A stretch of 64,000 nucleotides of DNA from Streptomyces lacrimifluminis (lineage in GTDB: Bacteria > Actinomycetota > Actinomycetes > Streptomycetales > Streptomycetaceae): the NCBI RefSeq assembly GCF_014646095.1, contig NZ_BMMU01000033.1:1-64000 (forward strand), given 5' to 3'. Of the stretch, positions 1 through 8,676 are shown piece after piece. The notes below the pieces were generated by a model. It made no database searches. It worked only from the letters and a program-made list of their open reading frames with translations, and had not been told where the DNA came from. Positions within the stretch are counted from its first letter, which is position 1; the number at the start of each line of letters is the position of its first letter. The position numbers and the translations under genes are program-made.

Positions 1-1
1 A

Positions 2-58
2 AACCTGATCAACAAGACGATCACCCACCACAACTCGGGTGGTACAGCGCTCAAGTAG
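2..58 (+). CDS. C-terminal end of an unidentified protein (partial)
   Basis: The window opens inside a plus-strand frame that gives the tail NLINKTITHHNSGGTALK and stops at TAG 56-58. It is followed at once by a long hairpin shared with the convergent lipase gene, as expected for a true gene end. Eighteen residues are too few to name a family. Confidence 0.4.
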   Translation, partial: NLINKTITHHNSGGTALK

Positions 59-86
59 GCGGAGGAGCGCGGCCTGTCTCCGCCGT

Positions 87-148
87 GGCGGCGGCAGCGA
101 GTCCGACCGGTGGGGCCGTGGCCCCTGGTCGGCCTCGCTGCCGCCGCC
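87..148. terminator. Long bidirectional hairpin
   Basis: Nested inverted repeats: 87-101 pairs with 134-148 (15 bp), 103-108 with 127-132 and 112-117 with 120-125, closing on a 2-nt loop. It lies between the convergent upstream gene and the lipase, so it probably terminates both. Confidence 0.75.
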
Positions 149-167
149 TCCTGCATGTGTTCCCCCC

Positions 168-1508
168 TCAGGGCAGGATCGGCAACGCCCCGCAGTTCGA
201 TGCCGCCGGCTTCCCCGACAGGCGGTCCGTCAGCCAACTCACCGCGCTGCCCTGGTCGGTGAGGAGCGGGGCGAAGTGGTTCAGCAGCGGGCTGATCACG
301 TTCGGCAGGATCACCGGTCTGTACGTGACGTTGGCGCCCTTCGCGCACCAGTCCGCGGCCAGGCGGCGGGCCTGGGCATGGGGAACCAGGTTGTCGCTGA
401 TGCCTGTCGCTATGCGGATCGGGCTCGATGGTTCGAGGGTGCCTATGCGCTGGCTGTTCAGGAAGGTCTGGAAGGCCGGGGTGGACGCGATGATGTCGGC
501 GATGGACTTGCCGTCCGTCGTCCACTTGGTGCTCTTCGCGTAGCCGTAGCCGAACAGGGCGTCCCCCACGCACATCGTCGACAGGTCGGTCATCGCCGCC
601 TTGCCCGACGCGTTCAGGTGGGCCTCCGCCAGCGGCTTCAGCGTCGGGTCGGACTGGAGGAAGCCGTTGAGCGACCAGGCCAGCGCGCCCGCCAGTTCGC
701 TGCCGTCGATCGCCTTCGTGACCGCGGTCAGGTCGGCCGGCGGGGCGCCCGAGTAGGTGCCCGCGAGGGTGATGTCGGGGGCGTAGGAAGGCTGGAGTTC
801 CGCTGCCGCCGCCGTGGCTCCGCCGCCCTGGCTGTAGCCGAACAGGCCCACCCGGGACTCGGAGGTGACCGACGTGTGGGGGAGGGAGCGGGCGGCGCGT
901 ACCGCGTCCAGGACCGCGTGGGCCTCGTCGAGACGGTTGACGTAGGTGTGGAGGCGGTCCGTCGCTCCCAGGCCGGCGTAGTCCGTGACGACCACCGCGG
1001 CGCCCGTCGCCAGGAGGCGGTAGATCGCCACGTCCTCGTAACCGACCGACACCGTACGGCCGTTGAACGACAGAGGGTGCTCCAGACCCAGGGACGCGGC
1101 GCACTGGTCCCCCTGGCCCATGGTGCCCGGGGCCACCGCGACCAGGGGGCGCGGGCCGCCTCCCTTCCAGGCCGCCGTCGGTTCGATGTACGCGCCGGTG
1201 ACCGCGACCGGGGCCCCGTTCGAGTCCGTCGACTTGTACATCAGGCGGGTCGCCCGGCCCGGGAGGGGGCCGTCGAGGGTGGGGAGGGAGATGGCGAGGG
1301 GGAGGGGTTCGGTGCGGATCACCGCGCCGTTGGAGGCGGGGAGGGTGGTGGGTGGCGTGTAGAACGTGGGGATCTGCACGCCTCGGGACACGACCGTCTC
1401 CGTCGGGGAGACGTCCGCTGCCGCGGCTGTTGTGTACGAGAGTGCCTGGGCGCCGAGGCAGGTCGCAGCGGTGACCGCTGCGGCCAGGAGCCGTCTGCGT
1501 GCGGGCAT
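168..1508 (-). CDS. Secreted lipase/esterase, secretory lipase family
   Basis: A 446-residue exported alpha/beta hydrolase predicted to cut ester bonds of lipids or short esters outside the cell. The N-terminus is a signal peptide (MPARRRLL followed by an Ala-rich core, cleavage near residue 30). The nucleophile elbow is GYSQGGG with Ser226; plausible partners are Asp372 (ISDNLVP) and His411. Length and motif order fit the fungal/actinobacterial secretory lipase (LIP) family. An AGGAGG ribosome site lies just before the ATG. It is convergent with the gene entering from the left and is monocistronic. A TetR-like palindrome lies about 100 bp upstream. The exact substrate cannot be read from the sequence. 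Confidence 0.88.
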   Translation of the reverse strand: MPARRRLLAAAVTAATCLGAQALSYTTAAAADVSPTETVVSRGVQIPTFYTPPTTLPASNGAVIRTEPLPLAISLPTLDGPLPGRATRLMYKSTDSNGAPVAVTGAYIEPTAAWKGGGPRPLVAVAPGTMGQGDQCAASLGLEHPLSFNGRTVSVGYEDVAIYRLLATGAAVVVTDYAGLGATDRLHTYVNRLDEAHAVLDAVRAARSLPHTSVTSESRVGLFGYSQGGGATAAAAELQPSYAPDITLAGTYSGAPPADLTAVTKAIDGSELAGALAWSLNGFLQSDPTLKPLAEAHLNASGKAAMTDLSTMCVGDALFGYGYAKSTKWTTDGKSIADIIASTPAFQTFLNSQRIGTLEPSSPIRIATGISDNLVPHAQARRLAADWCAKGANVTYRPVILPNVISPLLNHFAPLLTDQGSAVSWLTDRLSGKPAASNCGALPILP

Positions 1509-1608
1509 GGCGAACCTCCTGTGATGCGTGGGGCAGGAAGGAAGCGCTGAGAACTCGGGGAGAGGCCGAGGGGTGACCTCTCCCTGCCGAGTCGTTCGCC
1601 AGGACCGT

Positions 1609-1622
1609 ACCTACTGGTCGGT
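1609..1622. promoter_or_regulatory. TetR-like operator palindrome upstream of the lipase
   Basis: ACCTACTGGTCGGT is a near-perfect palindrome (ACCnACnnGTnGGT), the common half-site pattern of TetR-family operators in Streptomyces. It lies in the 5' region of the lipase. No TetR gene is adjacent, so any regulator would act in trans. Confidence 0.35.
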
Positions 1623-1692
1623 TACCTCGGGTAGCAGTCGGGAGATTACGGTTGAGTAACTTGACTCACTGTCTAATTGGGGAGACGGGACG

Positions 1693-2211
1693 TCACCGAT
1701 CGCAGCCGGTGGCCTCCGGCGTGAACTTCATGGGGCCGAGCCGGTCCGCGGCGGCGGCCTCGGTGTAGGTCGTGCGGGTGACCTGGTACCAGACGGCGTC
1801 CCTGGAGGTGTCGCCGTCCACGTCGTCCAGGCTCACGCACCAGCGTTCCTGGCGGACCACCCGGGTGTACGTCTCGGTGCCGCTGCGGACGCTCTTGCAC
1901 TTCCTGGAGCCCTTGGTGGACGTGCACTTCCTGACCATGTGCGGGCGCGTGGCCTTGGTGGTCTTCCTGGGGACGTGACGGACGGCGTCGCGGAGTCCGG
2001 TGACGGTGGCCGTCTCGGGCGCGGTCGCCAGGTCGTCGCCGCCCTCGTCGTACTGGCCGTTGCCGCTGTCCTCGCTGACGGTGTGGTCCCCCCGCGGGTC
2101 GTCGTCCGGGCCGCTCCCGTTCCCGCTCCCGTTTCCGCCTCCGCATGCGCCGAGCGCGGCCATGAGGGCCATCGTCAGACCGGCCACCATCAGGCGTTTC
2201 TTGCTGGGCAT
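1693..2211 (-). CDS. Putative secreted lipoprotein, unknown function
   Basis: The preferred start is the ATG at 2211 (MPSKKRLM...), which has GGGGAA about 6 nt upstream; a longer frame begins at 2232 without such a site. It gives 172 residues. A lipobox LGAC near residue 22 is followed by a Gly/Asn/Ser/Asp-rich linker, so the protein should be lipidated and anchored outside the membrane. The mature part has Lys/Arg-rich segments, one Cys pair (KCTSTKGSRKC) and a C-terminal Cys, with no domain I recognise. It is monocistronic and divergent from the GntR-ABC operon. Confidence 0.7.
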   Translation of the reverse strand: MPSKKRLMVAGLTMALMAALGACGGGNGSGNGSGPDDDPRGDHTVSEDSGNGQYDEGGDDLATAPETATVTGLRDAVRHVPRKTTKATRPHMVRKCTSTKGSRKCKSVRSGTETYTRVVRQERWCVSLDDVDGDTSRDAVWYQVTRTTYTEAAAADRLGPMKFTPEATGCDR

Positions 2212-2311
2212 GTCGTGTTCCCCGTCCGTCACTGTCTCGAAAAGACGGTCAGATTACCTCCCTGACGTCGCGGTCACCGTGATCGCGACGAGCGATGCGG
2301 AACGGCCGGCC

Positions 2312-2349
2312 CCGGCCCGGCGGTCCGGGGTCGTGGACCGCCGGGCCGG
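2312..2349. other. Strong GC hairpin in the divergent intergenic region
   Basis: A perfect 15-bp inverted repeat (2312-2326 with 2335-2349) with an 8-nt loop. It sits between divergently transcribed genes, so it is not an ordinary terminator for either; it could insulate the two promoters or be the remnant of a lost gene's terminator. The rest of 2233-2534 shows no gene. Confidence 0.5.
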
Positions 2350-2534
2350 TCGGCGCGAGTGTCAACAGGGGCTGTGCGAGGGCTGCGTGGCGGTAACCGG
2401 TTCGTTCTCGGTGATCCGTTTCCGGCCCTCGGGTGAAGGCCTGGACCCAGGCTGGCCACCGAAGAGGTGTCCCAGGAGCCCCTCCCGTCACTTCGGGCAG
2501 CCCGGTTCCCGTCCTCCTCGCTTCCCGGCCGGCG

Positions 2535-2589
2535 TTGACAATCGGCCTCGGACCCCTCCATCATCATTCCACTAATCAAGTAGTGGAAT
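2535..2589 (+). promoter_or_regulatory. Promoter and autoregulatory operator of the GntR-ABC operon
   Basis: TTGACA at 2535-2540 is a consensus -35 box; CATCAT at 2559-2564, 18 bp on, is a fair -10. Directly downstream is the perfect palindrome ATTCCACTA-6 nt-TAGTGGAAT (2566-2574 and 2581-2589), which covers the expected transcription start and reaches the first possible start codon. YtrA-type GntR regulators commonly bind such sites to repress their own operon. Confidence 0.65.
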
Positions 2590-3031
2590 GGTGGTGGTGA
2601 TCGTGGAGTACCGCATCGACAGGCGGAGCGGGGTCCCCGCCTTCCAGCAGATCGTGCAGCAGACCAAGCAGGCCCTGCGGCTGGGCGTCCTGGTGCCGGG
2701 TGACCGGCTGCCCACCGCCAAGGAGGTCGCCGAGACCACTGCGGTCAACCCGAACACCACCCTCAAGGCGTACCGCGAGCTGGAGCGCGAGGGCCTGGTC
2801 GAACCGCGACCGGGCCAGGGCACCTTCGTACGCCGCACGCTGGGCCGCCCCGAGACGGGCACCGACTCGCCGCTGTACGCGGAGCTGGCGGCGTGGATGT
2901 CGAAGGCGGCCGGGGCCGGTCTGGAGCAGGAGGACGTGGCCGCACTGGTCGCGTCGGCGATGGAGAAGCAGTACGCCGCCGGGACCACGGCGGCAACGGG
3001 GTCCACGACAACTAGGAGCACAGGTGAGTGA
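2588..3031 (+). CDS. GntR-family transcriptional regulator, YtrA subfamily
   Basis: A short (about 142-147 residue) one-domain GntR protein. The winged helix is clear: GDRLPTAKEVAETTAVNPNT followed by LKAYRELEREGLVEPRPGQG. There is only a short C-terminal tail, as in the YtrA subfamily, which usually controls a linked ABC transporter. The start is uncertain: ATG 2588, GTG 2597 and GTG 2603 (VEYRIDRRSG, the usual family beginning) are all in frame, and the palindromic operator ends at 2589. The stop overlaps the start of the ATPase gene by 8 bp, so the proteins are translationally coupled. It probably represses the operon until a cell-wall or antibiotic signal releases it. Confidence 0.9.
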   Translation: MVVVIVEYRIDRRSGVPAFQQIVQQTKQALRLGVLVPGDRLPTAKEVAETTAVNPNTTLKAYRELEREGLVEPRPGQGTFVRRTLGRPETGTDSPLYAELAAWMSKAAGAGLEQEDVAALVASAMEKQYAAGTTAATGSTTTRSTGE

Positions 3032-3974
3032 CGGTATGTACGCGGGGAAGCCGGCGCTTGAGGCGTACGGGCTGGGGATGCGCTACCGGCGGGGCTGGGC
3101 ACTGCGGGACTGTTCCTTCCGGCTTCCGGCCGGACGGATCTGCGGGCTGGTCGGGCCCAACGGGGCGGGCAAGACCACGCTGCTGAACATCGCGGCCCAT
3201 GTCCTGGAGCCGACGAACGGCTCGATCAGCCTGTTCGGCGAGGCACCGGGCTCGGCGGAGTCCGGCCGGCGCACCGCGTTCCTCGCCCAGGAGAAGCCCC
3301 TGTTCCGCCGCTTCACCGTGGCGGAGACCCTGCGACTGGGCCGGGAGCTGAACCCCGGCTGGGACCAGCGCGCCGCCGAGGACATCATCCGCGCGGGCAA
3401 CGTGCCCTTCGAGGCGAAGATCAGCACCCTCTCCGGCGGTCAGCGCACCCGCGTCGCCATCGCCCTCGCCTTCGGCAAGCGCCCCGAACTGCTGCTGCTC
3501 GACGAGCCGATGTCGGACCTCGACCCGGTCGTGCGCCACGAGATCATGGGCATTCTGCTCGCCGAGGCCGCCGAGCACGGCACCACCGTGCTGATGTCCA
3601 CCCACGTCCTCGCCGAACTGGAGAACGTGTGCGACTACCTCGTCGTCGTCTCCGGCGGCGGCGTGCGCCTCGCCGGTGACGTGGACGAGCTGATGTCCGT
3701 GCACACCATGGTCACCGGGGTCCGGGAGGGCGACGGTCTGCCCGTCGCCCTCGGGCACCACACCCTCGTCGAGTCCCGGATCAGCGGACGGCAGTTCACC
3801 GCGCTCATCCGCCCCGAGGGCCCGGTCACCGGCCCCTGGGAGACGGACACCCCGAACATGGAGGAACTCCTGCTCGCCTATCTCCGCTCACCCGACGCAC
3901 CACCGCTGGTCACCCCCACCGCCCAGGTCCATGGTCAGGGCCAGGCGTTCGGCATCGGGACGGTGGCGGCATGA
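3024..3974 (+). CDS. ABC transporter ATP-binding protein
   Basis: A GTG start at 3024 follows AGGAG at 3014-3018, giving a 316-residue ATPase. The Walker A is GPNGAGKTT (residues 44-52), the signature LSGGQ (136-140), and the Walker B LLLLDEP with catalytic Glu161 and a D-loop SDLD. After the roughly 220-residue nucleotide-binding domain is a short C-terminal region of the kind found in drug and bacteriocin exporters. It pairs with the membrane protein encoded next (ATGA overlap) and is regulated by the preceding GntR protein. Likely an exporter of a toxic peptide or drug; the substrate is not visible. Confidence 0.92.
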   Translation: MSDGMYAGKPALEAYGLGMRYRRGWALRDCSFRLPAGRICGLVGPNGAGKTTLLNIAAHVLEPTNGSISLFGEAPGSAESGRRTAFLAQEKPLFRRFTVAETLRLGRELNPGWDQRAAEDIIRAGNVPFEAKISTLSGGQRTRVAIALAFGKRPELLLLDEPMSDLDPVVRHEIMGILLAEAAEHGTTVLMSTHVLAELENVCDYLVVVSGGGVRLAGDVDELMSVHTMVTGVREGDGLPVALGHHTLVESRISGRQFTALIRPEGPVTGPWETDTPNMEELLLAYLRSPDAPPLVTPTAQVHGQGQAFGIGTVAA

Positions 3975-5032
3975 GCACCTTCACCAGCGCCTCGAACCCG
4001 GCCGGCACCACGACCGGCACCCCGACCGACGGCAAGAACGGGACCATGAACGCGACCACCACGGAGGCCACCCGGCGTCCCCACCTCAGCGGTATGACCT
4101 GGCTGGTCTGGCGTCAGCACCGGGCCGGGTTCTGGTCGATCCTCGCCGCCGCCGCGCTTTCCGTGGCCTGGATGGTCTACCAGCGCGGCCAGTTGACGGA
4201 CTTCCTCACCGGCCACGGCTATCCCGCCAAGAACCTCGACGAGGTGGGCAGCGCGTTCCAGCAGTACGTCGACGCGTTCTCCTTCGTCGCCCTCGGTCTC
4301 GGGGTGATACCCATCCTGCTCGGTGTCTTCCTCGGCGCCCCGCTGCTCGCGGGCGACCTGGAGAACGGCACGGCCAAGCTGGTCGCCGCCCAGTCCATGA
4401 GCCGGACCCGCTGGCTCGCCACGAAGCTGGCGCTGGCCGGGCTGGTGGTCGTGGTGAGTACGGGCGTGCTGTCGGCGGTGTTCGGCTGGTGGTGGAACCC
4501 CGTCAAGTCCGAGGTCACGGTCATGGACTGGATGTCCAGCCAGGCCTTCAACAACACGGGCCCGGTGCCCGTCGCTCTCACCCTCCTCTCCGTGTTCGGC
4601 GGAGTCGCGATCGGTGTGGTGCTGCGCCGCACGCTGATGGCCATGGTCGTCACCTTCGGGTTCACCGTGGCCCTCCAGGTCGTCTGGTCCTACTCCATCG
4701 AGTCGCTCGGCAACGCTGTCACGGTCACGACGAACAAGGGTGTCATGGGCGAGAACGGGTCCCCGTCGCTCCCCCGCGGCGCCTACGAGATCGACTACTC
4801 GTTTGTCACCGGCAGCGGGGATCTGGTGGGATTCGGCACCTGTTCGGGATCGCAGACCGACGCGGCACGGCAGGTGTGCCTGGACAAGGCCGATGTCGTG
4901 GGCTATGCGGTGGAGTACCTCCCGATGTCGCAGATGCACGGTATGCAGTGGTTCGGGGCGTCGATTCTGTTCGCCGTGACGGCCGGTGTCGTGGCGTTCC
5001 TCTTCTTCTGGGGCCGTAAGCGCCTCGTCTGA
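3971..5032 (+). CDS. ABC transporter permease
   Basis: A 353-residue membrane partner of the ATPase. After a Thr-rich cytoplasmic N-terminus of about 45 residues, it has about six hydrophobic segments: near 55-75, 100-130 (LGLGVIPILLGVFLGAPLLAG), 160-185, 200-225, 230-245 and 325-345. Between the last two lies an extracytoplasmic stretch with two Cys (GTCSGS, RQVCLD) that could form a disulfide. The architecture matches the ABC-2 type permeases paired with YtrA-like regulators. The stop codon lies inside a 14-nt tandem repeat. Confidence 0.85.
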   Translation: MSTFTSASNPAGTTTGTPTDGKNGTMNATTTEATRRPHLSGMTWLVWRQHRAGFWSILAAAALSVAWMVYQRGQLTDFLTGHGYPAKNLDEVGSAFQQYVDAFSFVALGLGVIPILLGVFLGAPLLAGDLENGTAKLVAAQSMSRTRWLATKLALAGLVVVVSTGVLSAVFGWWWNPVKSEVTVMDWMSSQAFNNTGPVPVALTLLSVFGGVAIGVVLRRTLMAMVVTFGFTVALQVVWSYSIESLGNAVTVTTNKGVMGENGSPSLPRGAYEIDYSFVTGSGDLVGFGTCSGSQTDAARQVCLDKADVVGYAVEYLPMSQMHGMQWFGASILFAVTAGVVAFLFFWGRKRLV

Positions 5033-5062
5033 GTCGCCTCGTCTGAGTCGGCTCGTCTGGGT
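5021..5062 (+). repeat. Three tandem 14-nt repeats across the permease stop codon
   Basis: CGCCTCGTCTGAGT occurs exactly at 5021-5034 and 5035-5048, then as CGGCTCGTCTGGGT at 5049-5062. The first unit contains the last codons and TGA stop of the permease, so copy-number change would not alter the protein but would change the spacing to the terminator. Confidence 0.8.
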
Positions 5063-5087
5063 CGGCCAGTCCGACTCCGTACGCCCC

Positions 5088-5109
5088 GCGCCCCTTCTCG
5101 AAGGGGCGC
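5088..5109 (+). terminator. Rho-independent terminator of the GntR-ABC operon
   Basis: A perfect 10-bp stem (5088-5097 with 5100-5109) is followed by a pyrimidine tract with TTTCTTT. It separates the ABC operon from the subtilase gene. Confidence 0.7.
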
Positions 5110-5186
5110 CTCTTCCCCCTCTGTTTCTTTGTCCCGTCCGCCGGGCTGTTTCGCCATGCCCGGAAGTCCGGAGAGAAAGGCATGCC

Positions 5187-8100
5187 TTGAATCACCGTAA
5201 GAGGCGAGCGAGTGAGGCTTCCGCTCTCGCCGCGCTCGTCGCCGCCGCCCTTACCGCGGCTCTGCTCGTCGCCGCCCCGGAATCCGGGGCCGCACAGTCC
5301 GACGGCGGTACGGCGGGTACGGCCGGCGCCCTCGGCAAGGCCAGGACCGTCACCCTCGTCACCGGTGACCGGGTCACCCTGGACGCCACCGGACAGGTCA
5401 CCGGTGTGCGGCCCGGCAAGGGACGGGAAGGCACCGCCTTCCGAATAGCGCGGAACGCCGGCCGCACCTACGTCGTCCCGCGTGACGCCGAGCGGCTCCT
5501 CGCGAACGGCACCGCCGACCGGCGGCTGTTCGACGTGACCCAGCTCGTGAAGTGGGGCTACGACGACGCGGCCCGCCCCGACCTCCCGCTGATCGTGACG
5601 TACGCCAAGGGCCGCACCCTCGCGCCGAGCGCGCTGTCCGCCGCCGGCGCCCGGGTGAGCCGGGACCTGCCCAGCGTCAACGGGGACGCGCTGAAGGCCC
5701 GTAAGTCCGAGGGCGCCGAACTGTGGGAGACGCTCACCGGCAGCGGGGGGACGGCGCGGGAGAGATCGGCTGCCGCCGACCGGGTCGAGAAGATCTGGCT
5801 GGACGGGAAGGTCGAGGCAGCCCTCGACAAGAGCACCGCCCAGATCGGCGCCCCCGAGGCATGGGCGGCCGGGTATGACGGCAAGGGCGTCAAGGTCGCC
5901 GTGCTGGACACCGGGGTCGACGGCACGCACCCGGATCTGAAGGGCCGTATCGACGCGGCCAAGAACTTCTCCGAGTCGGCGGACACCGTCGACCGGGTGG
6001 GCCACGGCACCCATGTGGCCTCGACGGTCGCGGGGTCGGGCGCGCACTCCGGGGGGAAGTACAAGGGGGTCGCGCCGGGCGCCCGGCTGATCAGCGGCAA
6101 GGTGCTCGACGACGAAGGCTCCGGCCAGGAGTCCGGCCTCATCGCCGGCGCGCAGTGGGCCGTCGCGCAGGGCGCCAAGGTGATCAACCTCAGCCTGGGC
6201 GGCCCCGACAGTCCCGGTGACGACCCCCTCGAACAGGCGGTGGACGAGCTGTCCGCGTCCTCCGGCGCCCTCTTCGTGATCGCCGCCGGCAACGAGGGCC
6301 CCGACGCCGGCACCGTCGGATCGCCGGGCAGCGCCGCCGCCGCGCTCACGGTGGGCGCGGTGGACCGCACCGACGCCATGGCCGAGTTCTCCAGCCGCGG
6401 CCCGACCGCGGACGGTTCCCTCAAGCCCGATCTCACCGCCCCCGGTGTCGACATCGTCGCCGCGAAGGCCGCCGAGGGCACGGAGGGCGACCCGGCAGCC
6501 GACGGCTACGTGTCGATGAGCGGTACGTCGATGGCGACCCCGCATGTCGCGGGCGCCGCCGCGATCCTCGCCCAGCGCCACCCCGACTGGACCGGCGAGC
6601 GCATCAAGGCCGCGCTCACCGCCTCGGCGAAACCCACCGCCGGTGTGTCGGCGTTCGCGCAGGGCACGGGCCGTACCGACCTCCCCCGAGCCCTCGACCA
6701 GCAGCTCACCACCAGCCCCGCCACCCTCGGCTTCCCCGCCCAGCAGTGGCCGCACACCGACGACCAGCCGTCCACGAAGACGGTCACCTACCGCAACGAC
6801 GGCGACCGCCCGCTCACCCTCGACCTGACCACCGAGGCGTATGGCGAGGACGGAAAGCCCGCCGCCGAGGGCATGTTCGAGGTCTCTCCGAAGCAGCTCA
6901 CCGTCCCGGCGGGTGCCACCGCGACCGTCCAGGTCACCGCCGACAGCGGCGCGGGCACGGCCGACGGTTCCTTCGGCGGCGCGCTCACCGCGACGGACGG
7001 CGCGGGTACGACCGTACGGACCGGCATCGGCGTACACCGCGAGGTCGAGTCGTACGACCTGACGGTCAAACACCTCGACCTGAAGGGCAAGCCCGCCATC
7101 CGTTCCCAGACCGGGGTGCAGGGCCTGGACAACGAGATCTGGCAGGACCACTCCGACGACACGGACGGCGAGTTCACCGTACGGCTGCCCAGGGGCCGTT
7201 ACAGCCTCGAAGGCCGTGTCGACACGGGCCCGACCCCGGACGCCGACTCCGGGGAGCTGGCCCTTCTCCTCAACCCGAAGTTCTCGCTCACCCGTGACAC
7301 CACCCTCGTCATGGACGCCCGCAAGGCCAAGCCGATCCGGATCACCGTGCCGGACAGCAGGGCGAAGCACACCGACGGCACCTTCACCTACGGGTTCGAC
7401 ATCGACGGGAACCAGAGCCACTCGACGTACATGGGCAGCTTCGGCAACCTGCGCGTCGGGCAGTTCGGCGCCCGGCTGCCGGCGGGCGAGGCGGTCGCGC
7501 AGTACAACGGCACCTGGAGGCACGGCAGTACGAGCTACCGGCCGGTCTGGAACCGTACCGGCGATCTGTCGGGCTTCACCGCGAACCTGAAGCGCGCGCA
7601 GTTCGCCAAGGTCACGATCCCTGTCGGTACGCCCGCCAAGGGCAAGTCGGCGTCGCTCGTCGCCGCGCCGTTGCTGCCGGGCGGCTCGTGGATCGACTTC
7701 TACCAGGAGACGCGCTCCCTGCCGGGCAGCTTCACCGACTACGTCCTGCCGGGCGTGAAGTGGCGGTACGCCGTCTCGCAGGAGGGCGGCAAGGACGCGG
7801 AGGGCGAACCGGTGTGGGACGCCGGCCAGTGGACGGCGCAGCCCCGCTCCTACAGCGCGGGCAAGCAGTACACCGAGCGCTTCAACACCGGCGTCTTCGG
7901 CCCGCACCTCACCGGCCCGCTGACGGACGGCGACGACCGTCCCGGCGCGGTCCGTATCGGCGACACCTTCCTGGTCTACCTCCCCCTGTTCTCCGACGGC
8001 GCCGGCCATGTGGGCGACTCCCGCTACAGCAAGGCCAGGAGCACTCTGTACGCGGACGGCACGCAACTCGTCTCCGTGGACGCGCCCTTGAACGGCGGCT

Positions 8101-8549
8101 CGTACGAACTCCCCGCCGCCAAGCGCACGTTCCGCCTCACCACGGACGTCTCCCGCCCCACCACGCTGTCCCCGGTCAGCACCCGGATCACCGCCGAGTG
8201 GACCTTCACCTCCGCGCACGTCACCGGAGTCGGCCAGCGGCTGCCGCTGTCGGTGGTCCGCTTCACGCCCCGGCTGTCCACGGCGAGCACGGCCAAGGCG
8301 GGTACGCGATTCTCGGTGCCGTTCACGGTCGAGGGCGCGGCCACCGCACGCACCGCCCGCAAGCTCGCTTTCTCGGTCTCGTACGACGACGGCCGGACCT
8401 GGCACCCGGCGAAGGCGGTCGGCGGCAAGCGCCTCGACCTGCGCCACCCGGCGAAGGCGGGCACGGTCTCCCTGCGCGTGGCCCTCACGGACACGGACGG
8501 CAACACCCTGAAGCAGACGATCCACCGGGCCTATCGGACCGTCAAGTAG
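5187..8549 (+). CDS. Secreted subtilisin-like serine protease (S8), large multidomain
   Basis: The chosen start is TTG 5187, which has GAGAAAGG 6 nt upstream and leads directly into a signal peptide (NHRKRR, then an Ala/Leu core to about residue 35); the open frame upstream is unlikely to be translated. The protein is 1120 residues. A propeptide-like region follows (TLVTGDRVTL). The S8 domain holds Asp241 (VLDTGVDGTHPD), His273 (GHGTHVAST), oxyanion Asn369 (AAGNEG) and Ser448 (SGTSMATPHVAG). A roughly 650-residue beta-rich C-terminal part without membrane anchor completes it. Expected role is extracellular protein degradation. It is a clear paralogue of the protease at 31.1-34.6 kb. Confidence 0.9.
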   Translation: MNHRKRRASEASALAALVAAALTAALLVAAPESGAAQSDGGTAGTAGALGKARTVTLVTGDRVTLDATGQVTGVRPGKGREGTAFRIARNAGRTYVVPRDAERLLANGTADRRLFDVTQLVKWGYDDAARPDLPLIVTYAKGRTLAPSALSAAGARVSRDLPSVNGDALKARKSEGAELWETLTGSGGTARERSAAADRVEKIWLDGKVEAALDKSTAQIGAPEAWAAGYDGKGVKVAVLDTGVDGTHPDLKGRIDAAKNFSESADTVDRVGHGTHVASTVAGSGAHSGGKYKGVAPGARLISGKVLDDEGSGQESGLIAGAQWAVAQGAKVINLSLGGPDSPGDDPLEQAVDELSASSGALFVIAAGNEGPDAGTVGSPGSAAAALTVGAVDRTDAMAEFSSRGPTADGSLKPDLTAPGVDIVAAKAAEGTEGDPAADGYVSMSGTSMATPHVAGAAAILAQRHPDWTGERIKAALTASAKPTAGVSAFAQGTGRTDLPRALDQQLTTSPATLGFPAQQWPHTDDQPSTKTVTYRNDGDRPLTLDLTTEAYGEDGKPAAEGMFEVSPKQLTVPAGATATVQVTADSGAGTADGSFGGALTATDGAGTTVRTGIGVHREVESYDLTVKHLDLKGKPAIRSQTGVQGLDNEIWQDHSDDTDGEFTVRLPRGRYSLEGRVDTGPTPDADSGELALLLNPKFSLTRDTTLVMDARKAKPIRITVPDSRAKHTDGTFTYGFDIDGNQSHSTYMGSFGNLRVGQFGARLPAGEAVAQYNGTWRHGSTSYRPVWNRTGDLSGFTANLKRAQFAKVTIPVGTPAKGKSASLVAAPLLPGGSWIDFYQETRSLPGSFTDYVLPGVKWRYAVSQEGGKDAEGEPVWDAGQWTAQPRSYSAGKQYTERFNTGVFGPHLTGPLTDGDDRPGAVRIGDTFLVYLPLFSDGAGHVGDSRYSKARSTLYADGTQLVSVDAPLNGGSYELPAAKRTFRLTTDVSRPTTLSPVSTRITAEWTFTSAHVTGVGQRLPLSVVRFTPRLSTASTAKAGTRFSVPFTVEGAATARTARKLAFSVSYDDGRTWHPAKAVGGKRLDLRHPAKAGTVSLRVALTDTDGNTLKQTIHRAYRTVK

Positions 8550-8570
8550 GCGCCATTACAAGAGAGTTGA

Positions 8571-8602
8571 GCGCCCGGGTCGGCTTCGGTCGGCCCGGGC
8601 GC
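8571..8602 (+). terminator. Terminator hairpin after the first subtilase
   Basis: GCGCCCGGG at 8571-8579 pairs perfectly with CCCGGGCGC at 8594-8602, about 20 nt after the protease stop. Confidence 0.65.
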
Positions 8603-8676
8603 CCTTGTGATGGGCCGTCGACGGCCGCCGGGAACGGAGAGTGGCCCGAGGGGGGCGCTGCGGGCAGGATGGCCTC

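Noticed and set aside
39..1550. 503-codon plus-strand frame at the left edge
   Set aside because: Antisense to the lipase gene, Arg/Gly/Val-rich without motifs, and it begins inside another gene's end.
4806..8525. 1239-codon open frame on the minus strand
   Set aside because: It is fully antisense to the first subtilase, has no domain and reflects the strong third-position GC bias. The same holds for the 833-codon frame at 32310-34811 against the second subtilase.
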